The translations under genes were made by a program, and so were the position numbers. 56,972 nucleotides of DNA from Olavius sp. associated proteobacterium Delta 1 (GTDB lineage Bacteria; Desulfobacterota; Desulfobacteria; Desulfobacterales; JAFDCJ01): the NCBI GenBank assembly GCA_902749685.1, contig CACVKW010000217.1, forward strand, positions 1 through 56,972, in the 5' to 3' direction. This document shows positions 35,385 to 43,198 of this stretch, piece by piece. Positions within the stretch are counted from its first letter, which is position 1. The number at the start of each line of letters is the position of its first letter. Below the pieces are notes generated by a model. That model had not been told where the DNA came from and ran no database searches. It saw nothing but the letters and a program-made list of their open reading frames with translations.

Positions 35385-36035
35385 TCAGAATATATTACCG
35401 TTCCCTTTTCTGATCTCGTTTAGATCCTTGTATGCTGTCGCACGGGATATCATCAAATAACTGGCGACTTGCTCCACTGATTTGCGTGCGTAGAAAAGCC
35501 GCTTTTGATCCAGCCTTCGCATCAGTTCCCGGCGCTCGCTGGCATTCATCGAATCCTGCGCAAGACCTTTTTCAAGGCGAAATGCGCGGATCTCCAACTT
35601 GATCAGCTCCCGCCATTCCTCACGAAATATAATTTCGGGACGCGCTTCGATTTCCGCAGGGCGAATCAATCCGTTCAGGACCTCGAAGGCCGATTCAAAG
35701 GCCGTTTCTAAAGGAGAAAAATCAAGATTAATGCACAAGATTCCAATCGGCTGCGCTTCATCGTTGCGCAGCACAGCGGTTATGGATCGTACGCGCTGGC
35801 CATCCTCGCCCTCTTTTTCATACGGGCCAAGAACATTCATTTCCAGCCCGAAATCGGATTCATCACCGTCAAGGCCCAAATAAGATGAATCACCCACCCT
35901 TCTTTTAGAATAGGGGTTGGCAATATGCACGATAATGTCCTTTATGATATCGTGAATGACAACTTCCGCATAAGGGTGCAAGAGGCTCGCGATAGCATCG
36001 GCAATGGGTTTATACTTTGACAAAGTGTTTTCCAT
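35385..36035 (-). CDS. YheO/DauR-family PAS-HTH transcriptional regulator
   Basis: 216-residue regulator with an N-terminal PAS_6-type sensor (LSKYKPIADAIASLLHPYAE, VVIHDI, then GILCINLDFSPLETAFESAF) and a C-terminal helix-turn-helix (FYARKSVEQVASYLMISRAT then AYKDLNEIR). In Pseudomonas the related DauR controls D-arginine genes that include the OCD-family enzyme DauB. Here too it is encoded in one run with an OCD-family gene and an amino-acid importer, making it the likely ligand sensor for this operon. The ribosome binding site is weak; it begins 17 bp after the phosphatase gene. Confidence 0.88.
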   Translation of the reverse strand: MENTLSKYKPIADAIASLLHPYAEVVIHDIIKDIIVHIANPYSKRRVGDSSYLGLDGDESDFGLEMNVLGPYEKEGEDGQRVRSITAVLRNDEAQPIGILCINLDFSPLETAFESAFEVLNGLIRPAEIEARPEIIFREEWRELIKLEIRAFRLEKGLAQDSMNASERRELMRRLDQKRLFYARKSVEQVASYLMISRATAYKDLNEIRKGNGNIF

Positions 36036-36052
36036 AAAATCAGCTTTAATTC

Positions 36053-36901
36053 CTATTCTGTCTGTTCACACTTCTTTGATCCTTGGATTTCAGCCTTGGC
36101 GCAGGTACTATTAGATTCAGTTTGGCAAGATAGAACGTTGAGCGCCTGCTCGTGTATTCGCGGATCACCCGCTGCAATGTACTGACTCCCGGTGTGCAGC
36201 CCCGCGGCACATCCTTCCCAATCAGTAAACACGCCCCCGGCGCCCTGAACGACGGGAATCAAAGCCACATAATCCCAAACCTTGAATCCAACATCGATGC
36301 AGATATCGACCCGGCCCGAGGCAATCTGGGCATAGAACATACAGCTGCCGCCATAGACAGCAAAACGGGTGGCTTGCTTCAAGCGCTCCAGCGCCGGTGC
36401 ATTGGTGTGGTCATAGTAATCGGGATTACTGGTCGACATCAGTGCCATCGAAAGATCCGCACAACCCCGGGTGTGGACCGGCCTGCCGTTTCTTGTCGTT
36501 TGGCGGCCGTCAGCGCCAATCCAGCGCTCCGCGGTCATCGGCATATCGATTATCCCAAGAACCGGAATCCCGTTGTGGAGCAGCGCCAGCAACGTACCAA
36601 ATACCGGAATACCCGCTAAAAATGGCAATGTGCCGTCAATCGGGTCAATCGCCCACACGAATTCACTGTCGGGCGCAATTGCCTTGCGCTCCTCGCCGAG
36701 GATGCCGTGGTCAGGATGCTCACCTGCAATAATCTCTCGCATTTGATCCTCAACGGCCTGATCGACCGAGGTGGCCGGGCTGCCGTCGCCCTTGACTTCG
36801 ATTTGAAAAGGTTTGCGGATATATTCCCGAATGAGCGCACCGCTGACGTCGACTGCTCGAAGGCCGCATTCGGTCAACCGGCTGAGTTCTGAAGCGTTCA
36901 C
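36053..36901 (-). CDS. Inositol-monophosphatase-family phosphatase
   Basis: Mg-dependent phosphatase of the IMPase superfamily: metal ligands in ILGEERKA and WAIDPIDGTLPFLAG and the C-terminal KVWDYVALIPVVQGAGG. I chose GTG 36901 (282 residues) because GAAGGA lies 4 bases before it and it starts 13 bp after the ATPase stop. ATGs at 36982 or 36958 would overlap the ATPase gene by 68 or 44 bp and add a tail not typical of the family. It resembles the histidinol-phosphatase (HisN) and IMPase branches. Its substrate is unknown; in this operon a phosphorylated amino-acid intermediate is conceivable, but that is inference. Confidence 0.85.
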   Translation of the reverse strand: MNASELSRLTECGLRAVDVSGALIREYIRKPFQIEVKGDGSPATSVDQAVEDQMREIIAGEHPDHGILGEERKAIAPDSEFVWAIDPIDGTLPFLAGIPVFGTLLALLHNGIPVLGIIDMPMTAERWIGADGRQTTRNGRPVHTRGCADLSMALMSTSNPDYYDHTNAPALERLKQATRFAVYGGSCMFYAQIASGRVDICIDVGFKVWDYVALIPVVQGAGGVFTDWEGCAAGLHTGSQYIAAGDPRIHEQALNVLSCQTESNSTCAKAEIQGSKKCEQTE

Positions 36902-36914
36902 GATATCCTTCGAT

Positions 36915-37667
36915 TCAATGGGAGATGATTTGACTGAGAAAAAGCTTGGTTCGCTCATTTTCCGGATTTCCGAAAAACTCATCCGGCGGCTTCATTTCGA
37001 CAATTTCACCATAATCCATGAAAACGATGCTGTCGGCGACAGACCGGGCAAAACCCATTTCGTGGGTGACGCAGATCATTGTCATACCCTCATTCACAAG
37101 ATCGATCATCACGTCGAGGACCTCGCTGATCATTTCCGGATCCAACGCTGAGGTCGGTTCGTCGAAGAGCATTACTTCAGGGTTCATACAAAGCGCGCGG
37201 GCAATGGCAACCCGCTGCTGCTGCCCGCCCGAGAGCTGGCTTGGGTATTTATCGGCTTGCTCGGGTATGCGAACGCGTTTGAGAAAACGCACGGCAACTT
37301 CCCGTGCTTGCGACTTGTTCATCTTCCGCACCAGTTTGAGGGCCAGCATCAGATTTTTGATCACCGTTAGATGGGGGAACAAGTTGAAACTCTGAAAGAC
37401 CATCCCGACTTCGCTGCGAACGGCGTCAATGTCTTTGACCGTGCTGGTCAGCTCACGGCCGGAAACAATTATTTTGCCGCTGTCGTGTTCTTCAAGCCGG
37501 TTGATGCAGCGTATCATGGTCGATTTGCCTGACCCTGAAGGCCCGCAAACAACGATCCTTTCGCCTTTGTTCACCTGAAGATTGATGTTGCACAAGGCCT
37601 GGAAGTTTCCGAACGATTTGCAGACGTCTTGCAGTATGATTATTGGTTCCTGATTGCTGTCATTCAT
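36915..37667 (-). CDS. Polar amino-acid ABC transporter, ATP-binding subunit
   Basis: 250-residue GlnQ/HisP-type ATPase: Walker A GPSGSGKST, signature LSGGQQQRVAIARAL, Walker B VMLFDEPTSALDPE and switch VTHEMGFAR. It powers import through the two permeases encoded just upstream (9-bp gap). AAGG precedes the ATG. Confidence 0.95.
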   Translation of the reverse strand: MNDSNQEPIIILQDVCKSFGNFQALCNINLQVNKGERIVVCGPSGSGKSTMIRCINRLEEHDSGKIIVSGRELTSTVKDIDAVRSEVGMVFQSFNLFPHLTVIKNLMLALKLVRKMNKSQAREVAVRFLKRVRIPEQADKYPSQLSGGQQQRVAIARALCMNPEVMLFDEPTSALDPEMISEVLDVMIDLVNEGMTMICVTHEMGFARSVADSIVFMDYGEIVEMKPPDEFFGNPENERTKLFLSQIISH

Positions 37668-37676
37668 AATTAGGCC

Positions 37677-38366
37677 TTAGGATTTGATGTATCGGCTCAT
37701 GCGCTTTTCGAACAAGCCAAAGCCGCGCTGCAAAATTCCGGTCATCACTAAATATATAATCGCCGTGGCGATGAAAATCTCGTAGGGTGCGAAGGTCTGG
37801 GCGACAATCGTGCGCGCCACGCCGGTCATATCGAGCAATGTGATCGTACTGGCCAGCGAGGTTGCCTTGAGCATACTGATGAAGTCGTTGCTGTAAGCCG
37901 GTATAGCGAGTCTGATGGCGATGGGGGTCGTAACGTAAAAGAACCGATGGCGTGTTGACAAACCCAGCGCCATTCCAGCTTCATGCAGTCCATGTTCGAC
38001 ACCGAGATACCCCCCGCGAAGGATTTCCGAAACATAGGCGGCCGAATTCAGAGTGAGTGCAAGCGTGGCACAGCCAAACGGTTCTCTGAGGACCGGCCAG
38101 AGCACACTGGCGCGAATGAACTCGAACTGCGGAAGACCATGATAGATGACAAAAATTTGTACCAAAATCGGCGTACCGCGGAAGAAGTAGGCATAGATAA
38201 ACGCGGGCAAGGAGAGATACCAGCGACCGCTGATGCGCATTAATAACAAAACGATCGCCAGTCCCATGCCTAGCACGGATGCCAATAACAATAGCTGCAG
38301 CGTCACCCCCAAACCGGTCAGCATCTTGGGAATGCTCTGCAGGATAAGGTGAAAATCAAGTATCAT
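37677..38366 (-). CDS. Polar amino-acid ABC transporter, permease
   Basis: 229-residue inner-membrane HisM/GlnP-type permease with about five hydrophobic segments, the ATPase-contact loop EAGMALGLSTRHRFFYVTTP and the family motif YFFRGTPILVQIF. Its ATG overlaps the stop of the companion permease (ATGA, 38363-38366). The two permeases probably form a heterodimer. Confidence 0.94.
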   Translation of the reverse strand: MILDFHLILQSIPKMLTGLGVTLQLLLLASVLGMGLAIVLLLMRISGRWYLSLPAFIYAYFFRGTPILVQIFVIYHGLPQFEFIRASVLWPVLREPFGCATLALTLNSAAYVSEILRGGYLGVEHGLHEAGMALGLSTRHRFFYVTTPIAIRLAIPAYSNDFISMLKATSLASTITLLDMTGVARTIVAQTFAPYEIFIATAIIYLVMTGILQRGFGLFEKRMSRYIKS

Positions 38367-39058
38367 CGAGCACCTTCCAGATGCCGATTTGCATGTTTTT
38401 CGAGAGCCATCACCACGAGGGTAATGACCGTCGTAATGCTCAGGTATATCAACGCCACGATCATATACATCGTAAACGGCTTGAGGGTCACCGCAGTCGC
38501 CATTTCGGCTACGAAAAGGATTTCTTCAAGTCCGATGATCGAAATCAATGCCGTATCCTTCATCAGCGAAAGCATGTGATTACCAAAGCTCGGCAGGGCC
38601 AAACGCCACATCTGAGGAATCCGAACATGGAAAAACGTCTGCACATTCGATATTCCAAGAGCTCGGGCGGCCTCGACATGTCCCGGATCAACGCCGAGAA
38701 AGGCCCCGCGAAAAGTCTCTGTCGCGTAAGAGCCGACTATCAAGGCAATGGCAAGTGAGCCGGCCCAGAAGGGAGGGATATCAACAAACTGGGTTTGGGA
38801 AAAAAAGATCTTGCTGATACCGGTCAACGTCACCGCCGAACCATAATAAAAAAGCAGCAAAACCAGTAGTTCCGGCGTTCCGCGGAAGGCAATCGTATAT
38901 GCGCCGGCTATTTTATTGGCAATGCGGCTTTGCGACAATTTAGCGGCAGCGCCGATTAAGCCGAAAACAACGGTCAATATCAAAGAAACGGCAAAAACCC
39001 TCAGAACGGTCATTGCGCCCCAAAAATAATCATCCCACCAGCCGGCTAGATCTGCCAC
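38363..39058 (-). CDS. Polar amino-acid ABC transporter, permease
   Basis: 231-residue HisQ/GlnP-type permease: the motif AFRGTPELLVLLLFYYG and the EAA loop EAARALGISNVQTFFHVRIP. The start is GTG (VADLAGWW) with GGAGG 8 bases upstream. A hairpin at 39087-39122 separates it from the binding-protein gene. Confidence 0.94.
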   Translation of the reverse strand: MADLAGWWDDYFWGAMTVLRVFAVSLILTVVFGLIGAAAKLSQSRIANKIAGAYTIAFRGTPELLVLLLFYYGSAVTLTGISKIFFSQTQFVDIPPFWAGSLAIALIVGSYATETFRGAFLGVDPGHVEAARALGISNVQTFFHVRIPQMWRLALPSFGNHMLSLMKDTALISIIGLEEILFVAEMATAVTLKPFTMYMIVALIYLSITTVITLVVMALEKHANRHLEGAR

Positions 39059-39086
39059 CGTGTTTTCCTCCCCACGACCGAGGCTT

Positions 39087-39122
39087 ATGCCTGGCCTGGA
39101 TTAAATCACCAAACCCAGGCAT
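39087..39122 (-). promoter_or_regulatory. Hairpin between binding-protein and permease genes
   Basis: 8-bp stem ATGCCTGG (39087-39094) / CCAGGCAT (39115-39122), 20-nt loop, no T run. A hairpin in this position often stabilises the 3' end of the binding-protein mRNA and lowers downstream expression, giving excess binding protein. Confidence 0.5.
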
Positions 39123-39240
39123 GTTTTAAGCGTTCACAGGTTCAAGGATCACCGTTCAGGGTTACCTTTGTTCGCAGGTAGTTCCAAGTCCAGGCGGCGG
39201 TGTCGGTTGCCGCCGATACCGCCACCGCAATTGCAGCCAT

Positions 39241-40056
39241 CTATTCGACACCCTCCCATTTCTCATTGTGGATAGCGAACGGGAAGTATTTGAGCGAGTA
39301 TTTTTCCAGCGAGCCGTCTTGGATCAGCGATTTCAGAGCACTGTTGATGCGCTTGAGCAAATCTTCACGGCCTTTGGCGATGCCCACGCCCACGCCGACC
39401 CCAAAAATTTTGGGATCATCGAGCGGCGGGCTGACAAATCCAAAATTTTTGCCTTTGTCCTTGCTGAGGAATTTAAGAAAGGCCTTCATCGGATTGGTCA
39501 TGATGACGTCGGTGCGACCATTCTGCAGATCAAGATATAAGGCTTCATTGGTGTCGTACAGAAGTATGTTGGCACTGGGTACGTTCGCACTAATCCAGTT
39601 CTCGTAGGTCGTCGCCCGCTCTATTCCCACCTTGAGGCCTTTGAAATTGGCCGGATTGGGGGAACCGTCTTTATTGAAAAGATCGAGATTGGCGCCCTTC
39701 TTGCCGACGAACTGTCCCACGGAAATGCGGTATGGTATCGAGAAGTCTATTTTTTGCATCCGTTTTTCGGTAATCGACATGGACGCGATGATCAAATCGA
39801 ACTTATTGGCAAGCAGGGCCGGGATCATCCCGTCCCACTTTTGGCAGACGAATTTGACGTCGGCCCCGATGATTCCGATAATGCCCTTGGCAACATCGAT
39901 GTCGTAGCCGGTAAGAACGCCGTCATTGGTGCGATAGTTAAATGGGAAATAGGTGCATTCACATCCAACACGCAGCGATTCCGCTGCTGCCGGTTGCGTG
40001 AATCCGCCTGAAGTCAAAACCAGGATTGTCATCGCTAATAGAATAAGTTTTTTCAT
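39241..40056 (-). CDS. Polar amino-acid ABC transporter, substrate-binding protein
   Basis: Periplasmic binding protein, 271 residues from ATG 40056, with the signal peptide MKKLILLAMTILVLTSGGF, cleavage near PAAAES, and AAGGGGG upstream; the longer frame to 40182 is not used. The SBP_bac_3 features are TYFPFNYRTNDGVLTGYDID, SMSITEKRMQKIDFSIPYRI (Arg for the ligand carboxylate) and LQNGRTDVIMTNPMKAFL. In this last segment LAO-type proteins usually have an Asp that binds the ligand alpha-amino group; here it is Asn (TNP). The ligand may therefore be atypical, but this is inferred from the motif alone. Confidence 0.92.
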   Translation of the reverse strand: MKKLILLAMTILVLTSGGFTQPAAAESLRVGCECTYFPFNYRTNDGVLTGYDIDVAKGIIGIIGADVKFVCQKWDGMIPALLANKFDLIIASMSITEKRMQKIDFSIPYRISVGQFVGKKGANLDLFNKDGSPNPANFKGLKVGIERATTYENWISANVPSANILLYDTNEALYLDLQNGRTDVIMTNPMKAFLKFLSKDKGKNFGFVSPPLDDPKIFGVGVGVGIAKGREDLLKRINSALKSLIQDGSLEKYSLKYFPFAIHNEKWEGVE

Positions 40057-40215
40057 TTCATACCCCCTTATACCTTGTGTTATTACCCATTCTACCGCCA
40101 AGCAGCTGTGGCAGCGAACACCACGATCACTACTGCGGTCCGTCTGTCCTCCACCACGGAGAACCTGATAAAAATTAATCATATCCGTGTTGCTTCGTCA
40201 CACGATTAAGCCAGT

Positions 40216-41184
40216 TTACTCGTCAGCAAAATCGGATTGAAGCAGTGCCTCGTGTACGGCCTTGGCAATTTGGATATCCTGTACGGCAACACCGGTCAAA
40301 TCCGCCACCGTTATCTGGGCATCAGATGTTCGTCCGGATTGATGACCGGCAATCACCTCACCTAGCTCAATGAGGTCTTCCTTATTGATAAGGCCGGCCT
40401 GAAGTGTTTTGGAAATTTCACCGCGGGTCAGGCATTGCTCGATACTGTCGGCCACGACTACGTCGGCTGATTGCAGGATTTTAGGGTCTAACTCCTGCTT
40501 CAAGTGGGTATCCGAGCCCATGGCCGTGATATGTGTGCCCGGCTTTATCTGTCCGGCATCGATCAGCGGAGTCTGGGAAGGAGTTGCCGTAATAATCAAA
40601 CGGCATTTTTGGGTGACCTCACCGGCGTCTGTCGTCGTTCGGATAGTGTAGCCCAGTTTTTCCATATCCCTTTTGTAGGTATCAAGACTATCCCGGGACC
40701 GCCCCCACGCCATGATGTCGCTGCAATCGACCACTGGTTTCAAGTACTTGACCTGCATCCGGCCCTGAACTCCTGTACCGAAGACACCAATGCATTCAAT
40801 TTTGGACGGCGCCATAAACTTTGCGACAATTTGACCGGCCACTGCCGTCCTGACATTTGTTAGGTAACACTCATCCAGCAGAATGCTCGCCAGAAAACCG
40901 TCTCGTTGGGAAAACAGCAATATGAGACCATCGCTGGTCGGAAGGTCGATTTTATAATTTTCATAAAATCCGGAGGCGATCTTGATGGCGAAGTAGTCGT
41001 CATCTTTTATATACCCGTATTTAATATGGACATCACCCGGCGGTTTCTCAAAGATCATTTCACCCACCGGGGGCACCACGACCCGACCCTGTGAATACGC
41101 GATAAAGCCGTCTTCGATATATTTGGCAACATCTAATTTGTCCACAACCTGCTTGATCTGCTCTAATTGGTATGTCCGTGCCAA
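40216..41184 (-). CDS. Ornithine cyclodeaminase / mu-crystallin family enzyme
   Basis: 322-residue NAD(P)-dependent enzyme of the OCD family, which includes ornithine cyclodeaminase, alanine dehydrogenase, ketimine reductase, DauB, EutC and SbnB. Motifs are the substrate lysines (DVHIKYGYI, YFAIKIASGF), TNVRTAVAGQIVAKFMAP, the Rossmann GVFGTGVQGRMQVKYL and the C-terminal DLTGVAVQDIQIAKAV. The start is TTG with AGGGAG 6 bases before it. First gene of the eight-gene unit, behind a TATAAT promoter. The exact reaction cannot be read from sequence. Confidence 0.9.
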   Translation of the reverse strand: MARTYQLEQIKQVVDKLDVAKYIEDGFIAYSQGRVVVPPVGEMIFEKPPGDVHIKYGYIKDDDYFAIKIASGFYENYKIDLPTSDGLILLFSQRDGFLASILLDECYLTNVRTAVAGQIVAKFMAPSKIECIGVFGTGVQGRMQVKYLKPVVDCSDIMAWGRSRDSLDTYKRDMEKLGYTIRTTTDAGEVTQKCRLIITATPSQTPLIDAGQIKPGTHITAMGSDTHLKQELDPKILQSADVVVADSIEQCLTRGEISKTLQAGLINKEDLIELGEVIAGHQSGRTSDAQITVADLTGVAVQDIQIAKAVHEALLQSDFADE

Positions 41185-41211
41185 TTTATGCTCCCTGCTA
41201 TTGAATCATTT

Positions 41212-41240
41212 ATTATACTCAGGATAAATTAAGATAAGAA
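41212..41240 (-). promoter_or_regulatory. Predicted promoter of the OCD-ABC-thrC operon
   Basis: On the minus strand TATAAT (41212-41217) with a weak TTCTTA (41235-41240) at 17-bp spacing. The -10 is perfect and the -35 is poor, fitting an activator-dependent promoter (for instance the YheO-type regulator), though no operator was identified. Confidence 0.5.
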
Positions 41241-41357
41241 GTCTATTTCATACTTATTGTCTAAAGCACAGTTACACCAACCATATTGCAGTGTCAATGA
41301 AAAAAATGGCTGGTTTCTAGCGGGTTTGCACTGGGGGTCCAACCAAAGTCGAGGTAC

Positions 41358-42152
41358 TCAACAAATTTTTCGCCACTTGGTTTGTGCCCGTGCCAGCTCC
41401 CGGCCGTCCTGTTGGCGGGTGAGGCTGTGGTGAAATATGGTGCTGTCCGGGTCCTGCGGGGAGCAGGTGGCGAGTATCTGATCTTCATAAAAAGCTTCCG
41501 CCAGAAAGTTGATTTCTAATTCTGAAGGGACCGAAGCGTTCAGTGTAGCAGCCGGGATACCTTCGACAACCCACTCCACAAATTTCACATTGTTCACGTG
41601 CTGGTTGATATCGAGATCGGAAAAGCGGACAGCAAAACACTTTTCGTGAACAGGGTTGCTCAGGGCGGGCAGTTTATCCAGCCGGTCCTTCAAAATGTGA
41701 CTCCCCTCAATTGGTTTGAGCCTTGCGACAAAAGGGGCGATACGCACCGGGCGCCGCTTTTGCAGATCAATGACCAGCCAGGCTGAAATTGCAGCGGCTA
41801 TGATTTGATTATCAGCATCGTACATTTTAAAATCCCGCAACGCAAATAATTGTTGCGTGCCGGACGGCCAGGTGTTGACCTGGATCTGATCGTTCCAACC
41901 GGGATGGCCGGCAATTTTGATCTTGAGGCGGGACAGCAACCAGGTATAATTTTCAGCCAGCAGCTGGTGAATCGAAACACCCAGCGCCGCTGCATGCTTG
42001 CTGGCTGCTTCCTGCATGAAACTGAACATTGAAAGGATCGAAAGCCGATTGCGGCAATCGACTTCATAGGATCTGATCCGGTAGTCTTCGCGCCAAACAT
42101 TCGTATCGCCGGCGGCGCCGTTGGCCTGGTTTAATATGTCGCCCCTGTCCAT
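41358..42152 (-). CDS. Acyl-ACP thioesterase-family protein
   Basis: 264-residue double-hotdog thioesterase, predicted to release fatty acids from acyl-ACP. The N-terminal hotdog has YRIRSYEVDCRNRLSILSMF and SFMQEAASKHA; the second carries the catalytic signature SDLDINQHVNNVKFVEW, equivalent to the DxNxHVNN of plant FatA/FatB and bacterial homologues. It is transcribed in the same direction as the operon downstream but separated by 173 bp and a promoter. There is no clear ribosome binding site, so the start could be somewhat later. Confidence 0.88.
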   Translation of the reverse strand: MDRGDILNQANGAAGDTNVWREDYRIRSYEVDCRNRLSILSMFSFMQEAASKHAAALGVSIHQLLAENYTWLLSRLKIKIAGHPGWNDQIQVNTWPSGTQQLFALRDFKMYDADNQIIAAAISAWLVIDLQKRRPVRIAPFVARLKPIEGSHILKDRLDKLPALSNPVHEKCFAVRFSDLDINQHVNNVKFVEWVVEGIPAATLNASVPSELEINFLAEAFYEDQILATCSPQDPDSTIFHHSLTRQQDGRELARAQTKWRKIC

Positions 42153-42558
42153 AATAATTCATCCGTATCGGTTAAAAAATTGGCTTGCTATTCAAAACGC
42201 GGACACACCGTAATCGAAAATGATCAATCACGAAAACACGAAATGACGAAAACATGAAAAAAAAGCCTGGAAAATTTCTGTGTTTTAGCCGCCGCAAGGC
42301 GGATGTATTCGTGTTAAATAACTTTTCCTTAAAATGCGGGTTTCCTATTTACCACGGACCTTTGACCACTGACAACCAACAAACTATAAATTTTTATTCT
42401 GCATTTCGTATGTTTGCCGCGCCATAGTCATGATGAACGCATGACGAACGCGGGTCCTCATCTTCTTTCAACCTAATTAATCCAAAATCTCAAATCCGCA
42501 ATCGAAAAATCCCGCAACCCGTGCCCCACACCACGCACTTCCCAATAGCCCGTATTTA
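42153..42558. other. Intergenic region with inverted phrases
   Basis: No gene seen. 42233-42243 AAAACACGAAA and 42275-42286 TTTCTGTGTTTT are complementary but for one base, with further CACGAAAACACG / GTATTCGTGTT words outside: another inverted-repeat island of the type common here. The remainder is AT-rich. Confidence 0.5.
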
Positions 42559-42587
42559 TTGACAAAGCTAAAAGTGATGACTAAATT
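42559..42587 (+). promoter_or_regulatory. Promoter of the TPR gene
   Basis: Consensus TTGACA (42559-42564), 17 bp, TAAATT (42582-42587). The start is predicted about 27 bp before the ATG. Confidence 0.6.
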
Positions 42588-42620
42588 AAATTATTACTGC
42601 TTATTTTGGAGGTAATCCCA

Positions 42621-43091
42621 ATGTCCGAAAATATGATGGCGATCAAATTGTTTGATGATGGCGTAGCCGCCTATCTTAGAAACGATTTTAAGGCCAGTAT
42701 AAAATACTTCTCCCAGGCCCTAAAACACGATCGCAAATTTGCGCTGGTTTACTCAAGTCGCGGTGCGGCGCATCTGAAAACAAATAAGATAAAAAGGGCC
42801 ATAACCGATTTTACGCGTGCCATACGGCTCGATCCTGCATATGCCCGGGCTTTTCACCTGCGCGGTCTGGCCCATGAAAAAGCCGGGGAAGTTGCCAGGG
42901 CCTACCGGGATTTTGACAGTGCCATTGAAATTGATCCCGACCTGACAGCTGCCTATCGCAGCCGCAATTCAGTGCTGGATAAAGAGGTTGATGATCGGAG
43001 AGATTTTGAAGATTTTGAAGATTTTGAAATGGCCGAACATTTAAAGGCGATGACAGTCGCTCTGTTCACCGGTGAGAAGAAAGCAGCCTAA
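42621..43091 (+). CDS. TPR-repeat protein
   Basis: 156-residue protein made of about three tetratricopeptide repeats (SIKYFSQALKHDRKFALVYS; AITDFTRAIRLDPAYARAFH; AYRDFDSAIEIDPDLTAAYR), a protein-protein interaction scaffold. There is no signal peptide, so it is probably cytoplasmic. GGAGG lies 8 bases before ATG 42621; the TTG at 42606 is not needed. The tail contains DFEDFEDFE, encoded by three perfect copies of GATTTTGAA (43002-43028), prone to slippage in 3-residue steps. It is convergent with the GGDEF/HEAT gene. Partner unknown. Confidence 0.85.
   Translation: MSENMMAIKLFDDGVAAYLRNDFKASIKYFSQALKHDRKFALVYSSRGAAHLKTNKIKRAITDFTRAIRLDPAYARAFHLRGLAHEKAGEVARAYRDFDSAIEIDPDLTAAYRSRNSVLDKEVDDRRDFEDFEDFEMAEHLKAMTVALFTGEKKAA
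43002..43028 (+). repeat. Three tandem 9-bp units in the TPR gene
   Basis: GATTTTGAA repeated three times without mismatch, encoding DFE x3. Copy-number change would keep the frame. Confidence 0.9.
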
Positions 43092-43093
43092 TT

Positions 43094-43198
43094 ATTGAAT
43101 ATTTAAGGAATTCTTTCCATTTTAAAATGACGGAGCAAAGCGACATCGATAAATATTCAATTTACAATCTTCAATTTTCAATTGCGGCTCGTCCGGCT
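43094..43198. repeat. GACGGAGCGAAGCG-family intergenic repeat, overlapping a gene end
   Basis: Starts ATTGAATATTTAAGGAATTC, core TTTTAAAATGACGGAGCAAA then GCGACATCG, and ends ATTCAATTTACAATCTTCAA and CAATTGCGGCTCGTCCGGC. The last part (43171-43198) lies inside the preceding minus-strand gene, providing its stop and last eight residues. Confidence 0.8.

Noticed and set aside
36902..36982. Longer IMPase start at 36982 or 36958
   Set aside because: It would overlap the ATPase gene by 44-68 bp; GTG 36901 has a good GAAGGA and the family-typical N-terminus.
40057..40182. 42-residue N-terminal extension of the binding protein
   Set aside because: A clear signal peptide begins at ATG 40056 with AAGGGGG upstream; the extension is not signal-like.
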